Assembly (NCBI GenBank): GCA_964416195.1
Contig: CAYQDB010000023.1
Location: 1-34,618, forward strand
Direction of reading: 5' to 3'
DNA length: 34,618 nucleotides
Origin: CAYQDB01 sp964416195
Lineage (GTDB): Bacteria; Zixibacteria; MSB-5A5; GN15; FEB-12
Shown here piece after piece: positions 1 through 7,745 of this stretch (position 1 is its first letter; each line of letters starts with the position of its first letter). A program made the translations under genes and the position numbers. The notes beneath the pieces were generated by a model that was not told the DNA's origin, did not search any database, and saw only the letters and a program-made list of their open reading frames with translations.

Positions 1-1751
1 TGGTTAGTCTGATACTTCAGTACCCAGCCGGAAGGGTCAAGCTTGACTGTGTTCAGGATGCCTGGAAAGTTGAGCTTGAAGAGGTCGACTCGCTTGTCAA
101 TCCACAGGGTGATAGTATCATCCGGGCCGGAGCTGAGGTCAAAGAAGAAGTCAACCGGCATGGTAAACACCTGGGGGTCGGTTGTTTGCACTTGCTCTAC
201 ATGGATGAATACATCATAACCGCCGGTATCGGAAGGCTCCTGCCAGTATGACCACCGGTAATTGGGGCGATAGGTCCCGTAAATCCACTCGTCGAAGAAC
301 CAGTCCAGTTCTACTCCGGTGGCGCCTTCGAAAACATTCTTGAAGTCCTCCGTAGTGGCCGCGGCATATTGGTATTCCGAGTGATAGTAGGCGTCAATAC
401 CGGCAAAGAAAAGGGAGTCGCCAAGCACTCCACGGAGCATGTGCACCACCCAGGCGCCCTTGTCATAGACAATGGAGCTGAAGATATTCCAGGCGTTGGT
501 GGTATCATAGATGTAGATAGTGCCGCCGCCGGAGTAGTCCATCCCATTCATGTAGTCGTGATAACTGTCCCATCCCTTTGTCACGAGATAGTAGAGCGCC
601 TCGGAATAAGAAGCCCATCCCTCGTTGAGCCAGATATCGCTCCAAGTCTTGCAGGTGATCATGTTCCCCCACCACTGGTGTGATAGCTCGTGAACAACCA
701 CCGGGGTGGAAAAGCCGAAAGACGAACCGCTTGTCGAAGTCATTGTTTGGTGTTCCATGGCTCCGCCCCACTCGAAGTTGGCGTGACCGTATTTCTCGTT
801 TACAAACGGATACTGACCATAATTGTCGGAAAAGGCGGTAATGGCGCCCGGTGTTACGCCAAGTTTGTCCAGCGAGTAGTTGTACTTGTCAGGGTAAACG
901 GCATTGACAATTAGCATGGTATCCTGACCATTGTTGTAGATCCATTCGTCATACCAGACGGTGTATTCCGAAATAGCCAGCGAGAACAAGTAGGTCACCA
1001 TCGGATAGCGCACGGTGTAATAGAAGGTGTGAGTATTGCCGCCATTGTCAACTGTAGAGTCGAGGGCGCCATTGGACCCGACGTAAAAGGCGGTATCGAC
1101 TTCGACAGCGATATTAAAAGAATCTGCCTTATCATCCATGCGGTCTTTGCATGGCCACCAGGTGCGGGCGAAATATGGCTCGGACAGCGTGGTAATGATC
1201 TTTTTGCCCAGCCTGGTATCAAACGCGAAGGCCTGGAAGCCTCCCTCAACGGGGTGGCCATGATAGTAGATATCAAATTCAAATTGCTGCCCGGTATCGT
1301 ATGCTCCGTCCAGCGTGACCGTGACAACATTATCCGAATGTGAATAGGGCAATACTTCCAACGGCGAGACTATTGAGTCGACAACCATGTTGTCGTAGAA
1401 ATCAACCTGGGCCTCACCGACTCCATCTTCTGTGGCAAGAGCAACCAACTTGACGGCGCCGTAGATTATTTCGGTCGTGTCATCTACTCGTATGAAAATA
1501 TCATAGAACAGAACGTCATAGTTTGTCTGCGTATTCTCAAAGCCTTCCCGTGCAGACAGAGTGCGGGCAAACTGCTTGTCCATGTAAGCCGAAGCCTTGG
1601 CCTCACATAACTTCTTGTGGATCTGCGAAGGGGAGGCATTGTCCCAATCGATCTGTTCGTCACTAATTCCAGCGGTAATAGGAAAGGTGAAAAAGAAAAG
1701 CGAGAAAACGACTGTGAAGATTGTCTTTGACAAGGCAACTGGCGCTTTCAC
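1..1751 (-). CDS. Secreted M1-family zinc metallopeptidase (partial, 3' end outside window)
   Basis: Reading the minus strand from a GTG at 1751 gives an open frame that runs off the left edge (about 583 codons seen). The first ~28 residues look like a signal peptide (basic start, then a Phe/Leu/Val-rich core ending ITAG), so the enzyme is probably exported. The M1 signature is complete: a GAMEH exopeptidase motif, HELSH at residue 354 (678-692), and the third zinc ligand Glu exactly 18 residues after the second His in WLNEGWASY. M1 enzymes remove N-terminal residues from peptides, so the likely role is extracellular or periplasmic peptide use. GTG was chosen because AGAGG lies 5 bases upstream (1757-1761), an in-frame TAG lies just above, and no ATG precedes the signal peptide. 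The part after the catalytic domain (IHVEQVQ... WIDKRVDLF) looks like the usual M1 C-terminal beta domain. Confidence 0.9.
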   Translation of the reverse strand, partial: MKAPVALSKTIFTVVFSLFFFTFPITAGISDEQIDWDNASPSQIHKKLCEAKASAYMDKQFARTLSAREGFENTQTNYDVLFYDIFIRVDDTTEIIYGAVKLVALATEDGVGEAQVDFYDNMVVDSIVSPLEVLPYSHSDNVVTVTLDGAYDTGQQFEFDIYYHGHPVEGGFQAFAFDTRLGKKIITTLSEPYFARTWWPCKDRMDDKADSFNIAVEVDTAFYVGSNGALDSTVDNGGNTHTFYYTVRYPMVTYLFSLAISEYTVWYDEWIYNNGQDTMLIVNAVYPDKYNYSLDKLGVTPGAITAFSDNYGQYPFVNEKYGHANFEWGGAMEHQTMTSTSGSSFGFSTPVVVHELSHQWWGNMITCKTWSDIWLNEGWASYSEALYYLVTKGWDSYHDYMNGMDYSGGGTIYIYDTTNAWNIFSSIVYDKGAWVVHMLRGVLGDSLFFAGIDAYYHSEYQYAAATTEDFKNVFEGATGVELDWFFDEWIYGTYRPNYRWSYWQEPSDTGGYDVFIHVEQVQTTDPQVFTMPVDFFFDLSSGPDDTITLWIDKRVDLFKLNFPGILNTVKLDPSGWVLKYQTN

Positions 1752-2043
1752 TGGTACCTCTGAGATATCAAGTCTGATCTACTTAGGGCGTATCAAAAGA
1801 AGTGGCTGCTAAACCGGTTTTATCCCTCGTTAAGTAGAACAATATTATCATTTCCTAAGGCAACTCACGGTACCGGTCGCTCCCGGCCGGAACCCGGACG
1901 CCTTTGTACTATAACGGCTGAAATCGTCATGAAGTTTAATACATGGTGAAATTCATTGAGAATAGGTCGCAGTTCTGAGAACAAGCGACCGAACCTGCCA
2001 CGAAATAACGTTGTTCTTCTCATATCTTTGGTGTCTATCAAAA
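1752..2043 (-). other. Leader/promoter region of the M1 peptidase gene, with a strong hairpin
   Basis: No gene is visible in this gap. It contains a hairpin at 1965-1990 (GGTCGC/GCGACC outer arms, GTTC/GAAC inner arms, loop TGA) and a weaker dyad near 1869-1892 (GGTACCGG against CCGGAACC, one mismatch). Both would lie in or upstream of the 5' leader of the minus-strand peptidase gene. I could not place a convincing -35/-10 pair. Confidence 0.4.
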
Positions 2044-2075
2044 GAAGCGCCATTGCGAAGAGGCAATGGCGCTTC
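2044..2075 (-). terminator. Intrinsic terminator of the BACON/dockerin-like gene
   Basis: A perfect 13-bp inverted repeat (GAAGCGCCATTGC, loop GAAGAG, then its complement) starts 22 bases after the stop codon of the gene ending at 2098. It is followed on the minus strand by TTTTGATAG. Position, stem strength and T run fit Rho-independent termination. Confidence 0.85.
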
Positions 2076-2097
2076 AGTATGAGATGTGCAGTTCTGT

Positions 2098-4491
2098 TTA
2101 GTAGGGATTGCCGCAGGGGATCGGCCCATCATTAAACAAGTAGTTCACGAAGTATGTCACGTCAACCACATTTATAGAGTGGGTACAGTCCAAATCACCT
2201 ACAATCAGTTCCGGTTCGGGACCAGGCCCGTCGAGGAAAAGCCAGCGGACCATTGCCGTAAGGTCCACAACATTGATTTCGCCATTGTAGTCCCAGTCGC
2301 CGTGGAAACGCCAGACCCTCAGCAGAAGGTACACACGGTACGGGCTGTTGCTCGCCGAGGGAGCTACCACAAAGAGTGAGTCGGTGTACTCACCAAATAC
2401 ATACCCGGCGGCATCAGTATGCAAATAAGTTCCCACCGGTACATCTCCGCTGTCCGGGTTGGGGAACAACCAGGGCACGTCCTCTTCGATCTCCCACGGC
2501 ATGCAGCCCCCAAACCGATTATAAATCGTAAGGACACTGGGTGGAATCGGCCCGGCGTTTTCCTGTGTGGGAATCGAATAGAAGTGTTTTTTTAGGTAAA
2601 TCTCCGGCTGATTCAAACCGGCAACCATATTGAATTGTACTATAAGTGTCTCGGGAGAGTTGATAGCCTTCTGGGCGGCGACCAGAATCGTGTCGTAATA
2701 GGAACCTAAGGGAAGCTGAATGTCGCTTGCCGTTACAGTAATCGGAAATGGGGTCACGGCAGAATCGTAGTCTGTAGTGAAGTAATCAGATTCATATAGC
2801 AAGTAAAACGGCAGGGGGTTGTCCCCACCGATGTTGTTGACAAAGAAAACTACGCTGGGCATATCTACCCCGTAACCCATATCACACTCGAAGACATTGA
2901 GTTGGATGGAATCCCGCGTTAGGTACAACTCAGCCGGATTTTCGATGTAGTGGAAAAGAAACACAACCGGAAACGGCGAATTTATTGCTTCATTGGAGTA
3001 AACCCAAAGCGTATCGCAGTAGTCTACCCCAGCCTCGCCGCCGGTAATCTTGAAGCCGACCTCGACCGTTTGTGGCGCTGTCCCGGAACTGGGATTCAGC
3101 GTGAAAATCCTGGTGGAGTTCTCCTCAAGCCAGAAATTCATCGTCCCTCCGCCATCGTTTTTAACAAGGATGTTCCTGGGAGGAACAGAGCTCGCGGGAA
3201 CCGGCACCACGATGTAATTAAATGCTGAATCGACGTTGATTACCGGCAGATCGGAAGCGACATTGAGGATAACGGGAATCAGAACAGGGTCATTGGCTGC
3301 GTTGGGGTCGCTTACGACAATTGTATCATGATACTGGCCAAACGGCAATCCCGCAATATGTACTGAAACAGTGACATCGCCAGAGTCAATGCCGGTTAGC
3401 GGATCCAGATCAAGCCAGCTTTCGTTATTGGACACGCTCCAATTAAGAGTTGATCCACCTTTATTGGTAATGGTCAGCGTTTTCGAGTCGGGATCGGGAC
3501 CTCCGGCAATAACGTTAAAGAAGAAGGCATCTGGAGTTACTCCTATCACCGGAGGCGGAGGTTCGAGAAGCAACACCAGCTTCACATACTGCGGCGAATT
3601 GCCGGCTTCGGCAGACTGGACTTTCAGGGAGTCGATATACGTGCCCGCTGACAGACCTATCGTATTGATGAGGACGTTTATGGTCTGCACGGTCGTACCC
3701 TGAAGCGGGCTGGGAATTGCCCACGAGATGTTTTCGACTATGTTGAAATAAAGTGGGTCGCCATCGGAACTGACTGTAAAGGGCTGTGCCGGCGGACTGG
3801 AACCGCCCTCAATCCCGGTAAAGTAAAGCGAATCAGGCGTGACTATCAGATTGTCGGGATGGTTCGGGTCATAGACGTAGAAGCAATAGGGGCCATACCA
3901 GTCCGGGGATAAAGTAGGCGGAGTACCCGCTGAGAGTGACCACAGCCAGGCGCCACCCGGAGGGAACCATGAAGAGTCAATACACAGAGTATCCCCGTGT
4001 GTGTGGGCCTGTGTTGCGATGTACCAGACCTGCTCACTGTAGCCGGTCGCAAAACCGGGCGCGTTCCCTGTCGTCCAAAGAGCAGACACAGTAGTGGTGT
4101 CTCGACCCAGACCGTCAAGGCTGAACTGCTGAAACAATACATCGTCAAAGTGACCATCCGGATTGTAGACGTTGACCCAGACCCAACCGCTCGGTCCTAT
4201 TGGGAGAGTGTCAAGAACCGGCGCATCAAAGTAGCCAGAGGTAGTGGGATTAGCGTCACTCAGTTTCGTGTAGACCTGGAAACCGTGGGTGAAGGCATAA
4301 AGACTATCCCCTGTGTTCTGGGTTAAGCGAAACGTGAACTTGAGTGGGACGTCTATTTTGACTGTGTCACTCGTGGTGCTGCCAAGAAGACCCTCAACAG
4401 TATCCAGTACGACCTCAGATTGGCCATGGGCTAGGCCAAATGAAAAAACCATCAGCGCCGTGAATACAAGTAAAAATGAGATGTGTTTCAT
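2098..4491 (-). CDS. Secreted multidomain protein: BACON-like repeats plus C-terminal dockerin-like domain
   Basis: The 797-residue product starts with a clear signal peptide (MKHISFLLVF... ending AHGQ, about 23 residues). A ~185-residue N-terminal region with no recognised family follows. Then come about five ~100-residue beta-sandwich repeats with the pattern 'pv-i-v-PDSL-F... L-I-N-GG--L-W-V...W-L-P-SG... G-Y-DTI-V', which resemble BACON domains. The last ~65 residues carry two Asp/Asn-rich loops (GDWDYNGEINVVDLT and GDLDCTHSINVVDVT), a type I dockerin-like calcium-binding pair. ATG 4491 is preferred over upstream in-frame ATGs because it begins the signal peptide and has AAGGAG 6 bases upstream. 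BACON domains are usually linked to carbohydrate or mucin binding; dockerin-like ends may anchor or dock extracellular proteins. The ligand is unknown. Confidence 0.8.
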   Translation of the reverse strand: MKHISFLLVFTALMVFSFGLAHGQSEVVLDTVEGLLGSTTSDTVKIDVPLKFTFRLTQNTGDSLYAFTHGFQVYTKLSDANPTTSGYFDAPVLDTLPIGPSGWVWVNVYNPDGHFDDVLFQQFSLDGLGRDTTTVSALWTTGNAPGFATGYSEQVWYIATQAHTHGDTLCIDSSWFPPGGAWLWSLSAGTPPTLSPDWYGPYCFYVYDPNHPDNLIVTPDSLYFTGIEGGSSPPAQPFTVSSDGDPLYFNIVENISWAIPSPLQGTTVQTINVLINTIGLSAGTYIDSLKVQSAEAGNSPQYVKLVLLLEPPPPVIGVTPDAFFFNVIAGGPDPDSKTLTITNKGGSTLNWSVSNNESWLDLDPLTGIDSGDVTVSVHIAGLPFGQYHDTIVVSDPNAANDPVLIPVILNVASDLPVINVDSAFNYIVVPVPASSVPPRNILVKNDGGGTMNFWLEENSTRIFTLNPSSGTAPQTVEVGFKITGGEAGVDYCDTLWVYSNEAINSPFPVVFLFHYIENPAELYLTRDSIQLNVFECDMGYGVDMPSVVFFVNNIGGDNPLPFYLLYESDYFTTDYDSAVTPFPITVTASDIQLPLGSYYDTILVAAQKAINSPETLIVQFNMVAGLNQPEIYLKKHFYSIPTQENAGPIPPSVLTIYNRFGGCMPWEIEEDVPWLFPNPDSGDVPVGTYLHTDAAGYVFGEYTDSLFVVAPSASNSPYRVYLLLRVWRFHGDWDYNGEINVVDLTAMVRWLFLDGPGPEPELIVGDLDCTHSINVVDVTYFVNYLFNDGPIPCGNPY

Positions 4492-4513
4492 TTTGTACTC
4501 CTTCTTGACTTGG

Positions 4514-4741
4514 TTAACAGTTGACATAAGTGATTGAGCGTTTAGCATACTCTTTACTACATATCATACGATAGACTTGCACCTGCATCAGGCCGGTATT
4601 GGCGTCCGGGCCTACCGTCAGCGCCAGCTCAACTGTGTCCACTGTGCCAAGATCATCGGGATCATGCGTAAACTGTGCCTGAGCAGGCAACACACCCACC
4701 AGCAGCAGACAAGTCACGACAAGGATAAATTTACGTTTCAT
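4514..4741 (-). pseudogene. Truncated secreted-protein gene (N-terminal fragment)
   Basis: From ATG 4741 (GGAGG about 8 bases upstream) the frame encodes a good signal peptide (MKRKFILVVTCLLLVGVLPAQA) followed by about 30 residues that look like the start of an exported beta domain (DTVELALTV... TGLMQVQVY). After VQVY the sequence turns into low-complexity-free but unconvincing residues and stops at 4514. It sits 22 bases upstream of the BACON/dockerin-like gene start. The likely reading is a paralogue that lost everything after its first beta strand. It has a promoter and leader of its own, so it may still be transcribed and could feed transcription into the next gene. A genuine small secreted peptide cannot be excluded. 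Confidence 0.5.
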
Positions 4742-4880
4742 CGGTAGTGCCTCCATGCGAATCTTATGTAATTGTTAATCTATTGTCTGACAATTCTCGA
4801 CCTGACACCCTCTATCGTGTTAGCTTAATCCGCTGCTTCAGGGAAGAATAACATATCTGTCCTCCGTAACCCTTTCGTAG

Positions 4881-4957
4881 GCCGATAAGGCACAGCCAAG
4901 AAAGCTGTGGCAACCGTTAGATTCCTTTCCCACAAAGGGGCTTTTAACACCTTCGGC
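4881..4957 (-). ncRNA. Candidate structured 5' leader RNA (three-helix fold)
   Basis: The predicted transcript from the promoter at 5044-5072 has an untranslated leader of roughly 295 bases before ATG 4741. Within it a long-range helix can form between GCCGAAGG (4950-4957, minus strand) and CCTTATCGGC (4881-4890), with a 2-base bulge. It encloses a hairpin CACAGC/GCTGTG (4891-4909) and a small stem GGG/CCC (4929-4939). A helix closing a multi-branch junction in a long leader is typical of a cis-regulatory RNA. I compared it with the core motifs of the c-di-GMP-I, cobalamin, glycine and fluoride classes from memory and saw no match. Confidence 0.4.
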
Positions 4958-5043
4958 ATGTGAAATAAGCATCAAACCTGTTATTGCGTACAGCGAAGTT
5001 ATCAGTTTGACGGAACAGGCACTGTCTGCCCTTGACATTGCCA

Positions 5044-5072
5044 ATATAACTTCACTGTGCCAAGAATGTCAA
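5044..5072 (-). promoter_or_regulatory. Sigma70-type promoter for the truncated secreted-protein gene
   Basis: On the minus strand TTGACA (5067-5072) is separated by exactly 17 bases from TTATAT (5044-5049). The predicted start near 5037 gives a long leader before the ORF at 4741. The promoter lies just downstream of the Lon gene stop (5111), so it starts a new transcription unit. Confidence 0.65.
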
Positions 5073-5110
5073 GCGATATTATAGAGAAATGGCGACTTGA
5101 AATGGCCTAT

Positions 5111-7591
5111 TTAGTGTTGCTGAGTCCGTACCACGCGCCGTTTTGCAACCGGTCGCTTCTTTTTTACTTTGGCCTTTTCAATTTCCTCAGCGAAGATCTT
5201 TTCCAGCGTGTATGAGGATGGAGTGAAATCAAGGAGGCAGATCTCAAACAGCTCGTCAATGCGTTCTATGAATGTAAACTTGGTCTTGCGCAGGATCTCT
5301 TTGGGAAGCTCCTTGATGTCCTTCTGGTTTTTCTTGGGCAGGGCAACATGATAGATCCCGGCCCGATTGGCGGCGGAAACCTTCTCCTTTACACCAGACA
5401 CTGGCAGTACCTTTCCGCGCAGGGTAACCTCACCGGTCATAGCAATATCGTTTCGGATAGGCCGTTCCGACATAACTGAGGCAATAACCAGGCAAACAGT
5501 AATACCCGCGGACGGTCCGTCTTTGGGAATGGCGCCACAGGGAAAGTGAATATGAATATCAAACTCGTTGAAATCACTAAAGTCAATGCCCAGCATGTCG
5601 GCTTTTGACCGTACATAGGAATGAGCCGCCTGAATTGACTCCCGCATCACATCCCCCAAGGAGCCGGTAGTAATTATCTCACCTCTGCCTTTCATTTTCA
5701 GGCCCTCGATAAACATCAGTTCGCCGCCGGCGCCTGTCCAGGCCAGCCCGGCCGCGGTACCGATCTCAGGCAGGGTTTCCGCTCTTTCCGGAATGAAGAG
5801 CGCGGGACCAAGGTACGATTCTAAGCTCTTCTCGTTGATAGTCCATGACTTCTTCGGTTTCTTCAGTTTCTCCAGGGCGATTTTGCGACAGATCTTTTCG
5901 ATGTTCTGCGAGAACGCCAGCAGCCCGGCTTCCTGGGTATAGTTGTTGATGATCTTTGACAGGGCCTTATCGGTTATTTTCAGTTCGGACTTGGCCAGGC
6001 CGTGCCTTTTCAGAAGGTTGGGTATTAAGTAGCGCTTTGAGATCACTCTCTTTTCTTTTTCGATATATCCCGGAAGTTCAATGATCTCGAAACGCGGAAC
6101 GAATTGCTCGGGGATTTCCTCAAAGGAGCGCACGGAACAGATGAAGAAAACCTTACTCAGATCAAACGGGACCCCAAGGTAGTTGTCCATAAAGCGAGAG
6201 TTACGCCTCGTGTCTATTACTTCCAGCAGGGCCATGTTAAGCAAGGCGTCGTTGTTGAGATTGAAGTAGTCGATATCCTCTATTAGGATAACCGGGTCAC
6301 ACGAACCGGTATCTCTGAGGGCGCGTACGATCTTACCGGGAAGAGCGCCAAGAAATGACCGAGAGGTCCCTTTGATTTCGGCAATATCGGAAATCCCGCC
6401 AACTGAAATCCTCACCAGGCGCTTGCCGAGAGCATGTGCGATTGCCTTGGCCAGAGAAGCTTTGCCGGTCCCCGGAGCGCCGATCAGACAGAGTGTGGGA
6501 TTGTCGCTAGCTCCGCCCTGCAGTTTGCGGACCGAAAGGCGTTGCAGAATCTGCTCTTTCAGATTTGCAGGGCCATAGTACTCCAATGAGATAGTCTTCT
6601 CAGCGTCTGAGATATCGTAGTCTTCAGGAGTGCGTTTTCCCCACGGGAGAGCCAAAAGCCAGTCGAGATAAATCTTGGTTGCACCGTATTCTGCCGAAGC
6701 TGTAGATAGTTGCGACAGGCGGTCGGCCTCGGTTGTGGCCCGGGCCACCGCCTCCGGAGGCAAATAGGGGGAGTTTTTGATCAGGTCTCTAATCCGTAAT
6801 GAATCACCTTCATCCGGAAAATCATCACTGAGCCGCTTTTTGATCTGTTGCGGCTGCTGTCCGAGAAACCCCTTGTTTTGCTCTTTGATCGTACTTTTCA
6901 GTATTCTGTTGTCGTTTTCAGTCTTCATAGCAAAGCGACTCAGTTCTGTCCCCAGGTGGGAGAGCAAAAGCTCAAGTCGTGTCTCAACATCCAGCGTTTC
7001 CAGCAGCTCTTGTTTGGAAGAGAGCGGAAGATGGAAGATAGAAGCAGCCCTATCCGAAAGTAGTGATGGGTTATCCCCGTTAATCTTCAGAGTATGCAGG
7101 TGTTCAAGAGAATAACTTGGATCAACTTGCGTAATCTTCTCCGCAGCTTTGAGGATTGTCTCAATATGTACCTTTATGTTGGATTGTCCAGCCTTGGGAG
7201 ACTGGAGGTAGTTCACTAATGCCTCCGTAAACGGCTGACTCTGGACAATCTTGTCTATAGACACCCTGCGAAGCCCCTCAATTGCCACGACCAGCGAGCC
7301 GCCCGGTGCCTCCCTAGCGTCACATACTGTAGCAGCAACTCCGATCTGATGAACGGGCAAGCTGTTCTGTCCCGCAGATTGGGCTGGTGAATATGAGGCG
7401 ACCAACTGCTTGCCACCGTTCAGGCAGTGCTTGATGAGCCTGATATCCTCCCGGCGACTGAATGGAGCGGTCAGCACCCACCCGGGAAACAACACCTCTC
7501 CCCGCAGTGGAAGCAGAGGGAATCTATCCTGCTTGTCGGAGTCCTTGGTAGGCAGCCCTTTTTTGGTTCTAATGATCGTTGGTGCGGTCAT
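5111..7591 (-). CDS. Lon-type protease with intact Ser-Lys dyad but degenerate ATPase motifs
   Basis: The 826-residue protein has LonA order: N-terminal substrate domain (residues ~23-215), AAA+ module (~340-590) and C-terminal protease (~605-800). The protease is intact: Ser694 in DGPSAG and Lys735 in SGVKEK. The ATPase module departs from the family at each nucleotide-handling motif. Walker A is GAPGTGKA, with Ala378 where Thr/Ser normally follows the Lys. Walker B reads LIEDID instead of LLDEID. The sensor-1 Asn is Arg488 (FICSVRSF). The sensor-2 Arg is Leu558 (EAGLLAF). The arginine finger (Arg500) and the aromatic pore-loop residue (Phe in RSFLGA) are kept. The tail is strongly basic (KKKRPVAKRRVVRT). 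ATP hydrolysis is probably impaired, so it may be an ATP-independent protease or chaperone-like paralogue. It lies 154 bases downstream of the helicase gene on the same strand. Confidence 0.88.
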   Translation of the reverse strand: MTAPTIIRTKKGLPTKDSDKQDRFPLLPLRGEVLFPGWVLTAPFSRREDIRLIKHCLNGGKQLVASYSPAQSAGQNSLPVHQIGVAATVCDAREAPGGSLVVAIEGLRRVSIDKIVQSQPFTEALVNYLQSPKAGQSNIKVHIETILKAAEKITQVDPSYSLEHLHTLKINGDNPSLLSDRAASIFHLPLSSKQELLETLDVETRLELLLSHLGTELSRFAMKTENDNRILKSTIKEQNKGFLGQQPQQIKKRLSDDFPDEGDSLRIRDLIKNSPYLPPEAVARATTEADRLSQLSTASAEYGATKIYLDWLLALPWGKRTPEDYDISDAEKTISLEYYGPANLKEQILQRLSVRKLQGGASDNPTLCLIGAPGTGKASLAKAIAHALGKRLVRISVGGISDIAEIKGTSRSFLGALPGKIVRALRDTGSCDPVILIEDIDYFNLNNDALLNMALLEVIDTRRNSRFMDNYLGVPFDLSKVFFICSVRSFEEIPEQFVPRFEIIELPGYIEKEKRVISKRYLIPNLLKRHGLAKSELKITDKALSKIINNYTQEAGLLAFSQNIEKICRKIALEKLKKPKKSWTINEKSLESYLGPALFIPERAETLPEIGTAAGLAWTGAGGELMFIEGLKMKGRGEIITTGSLGDVMRESIQAAHSYVRSKADMLGIDFSDFNEFDIHIHFPCGAIPKDGPSAGITVCLVIASVMSERPIRNDIAMTGEVTLRGKVLPVSGVKEKVSAANRAGIYHVALPKKNQKDIKELPKEILRKTKFTFIERIDELFEICLLDFTPSSYTLEKIFAEEIEKAKVKKKRPVAKRRVVRTQQH

Positions 7592-7633
7592 ATAGCATAT
7601 CTATCGGCTGTTAAGCTAAACCCTGAATCTCCA

Positions 7634-7721
7634 AGGTGTAGCAACCTCAGCAGGGATGCCCCACCCTTTTGGTGTGGGATAAGTCAAAAGGCTTATCCCA
7701 GTGATAAGATAGGCTACACCT
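7634..7721. repeat. Nested inverted repeats between helicase and Lon genes
   Basis: Outer 9-bp arms AGGTGTAGC (7634-7642) and GCTACACCT (7713-7721) enclose an inner 9-bp hairpin, TGGGATAAG (7675-7683) and CTTATCCCA (7692-7700), plus a small CACC/GGTG stem. The whole folds as a closed multi-branch element. It could be a small palindromic repeat unit or an intercistronic RNA structure attenuating Lon expression. No T run follows. Confidence 0.45.
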
Positions 7722-7745
7722 GCCACCCGTCCACCTCTTCTCCTT

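Noticed and set aside
1484..1738. 84-codon minus-strand ORF at the start of the peptidase gene
   Set aside because: It overlaps the M1 peptidase in another frame and has no recognisable features.
4860..4960. c-di-GMP-I (GEMM) riboswitch in the leader
   Set aside because: A GAAA and a GGGTTAC-like tail are suggestive, but the conserved GACGCAAAGC core and the paired receptor segment are absent.
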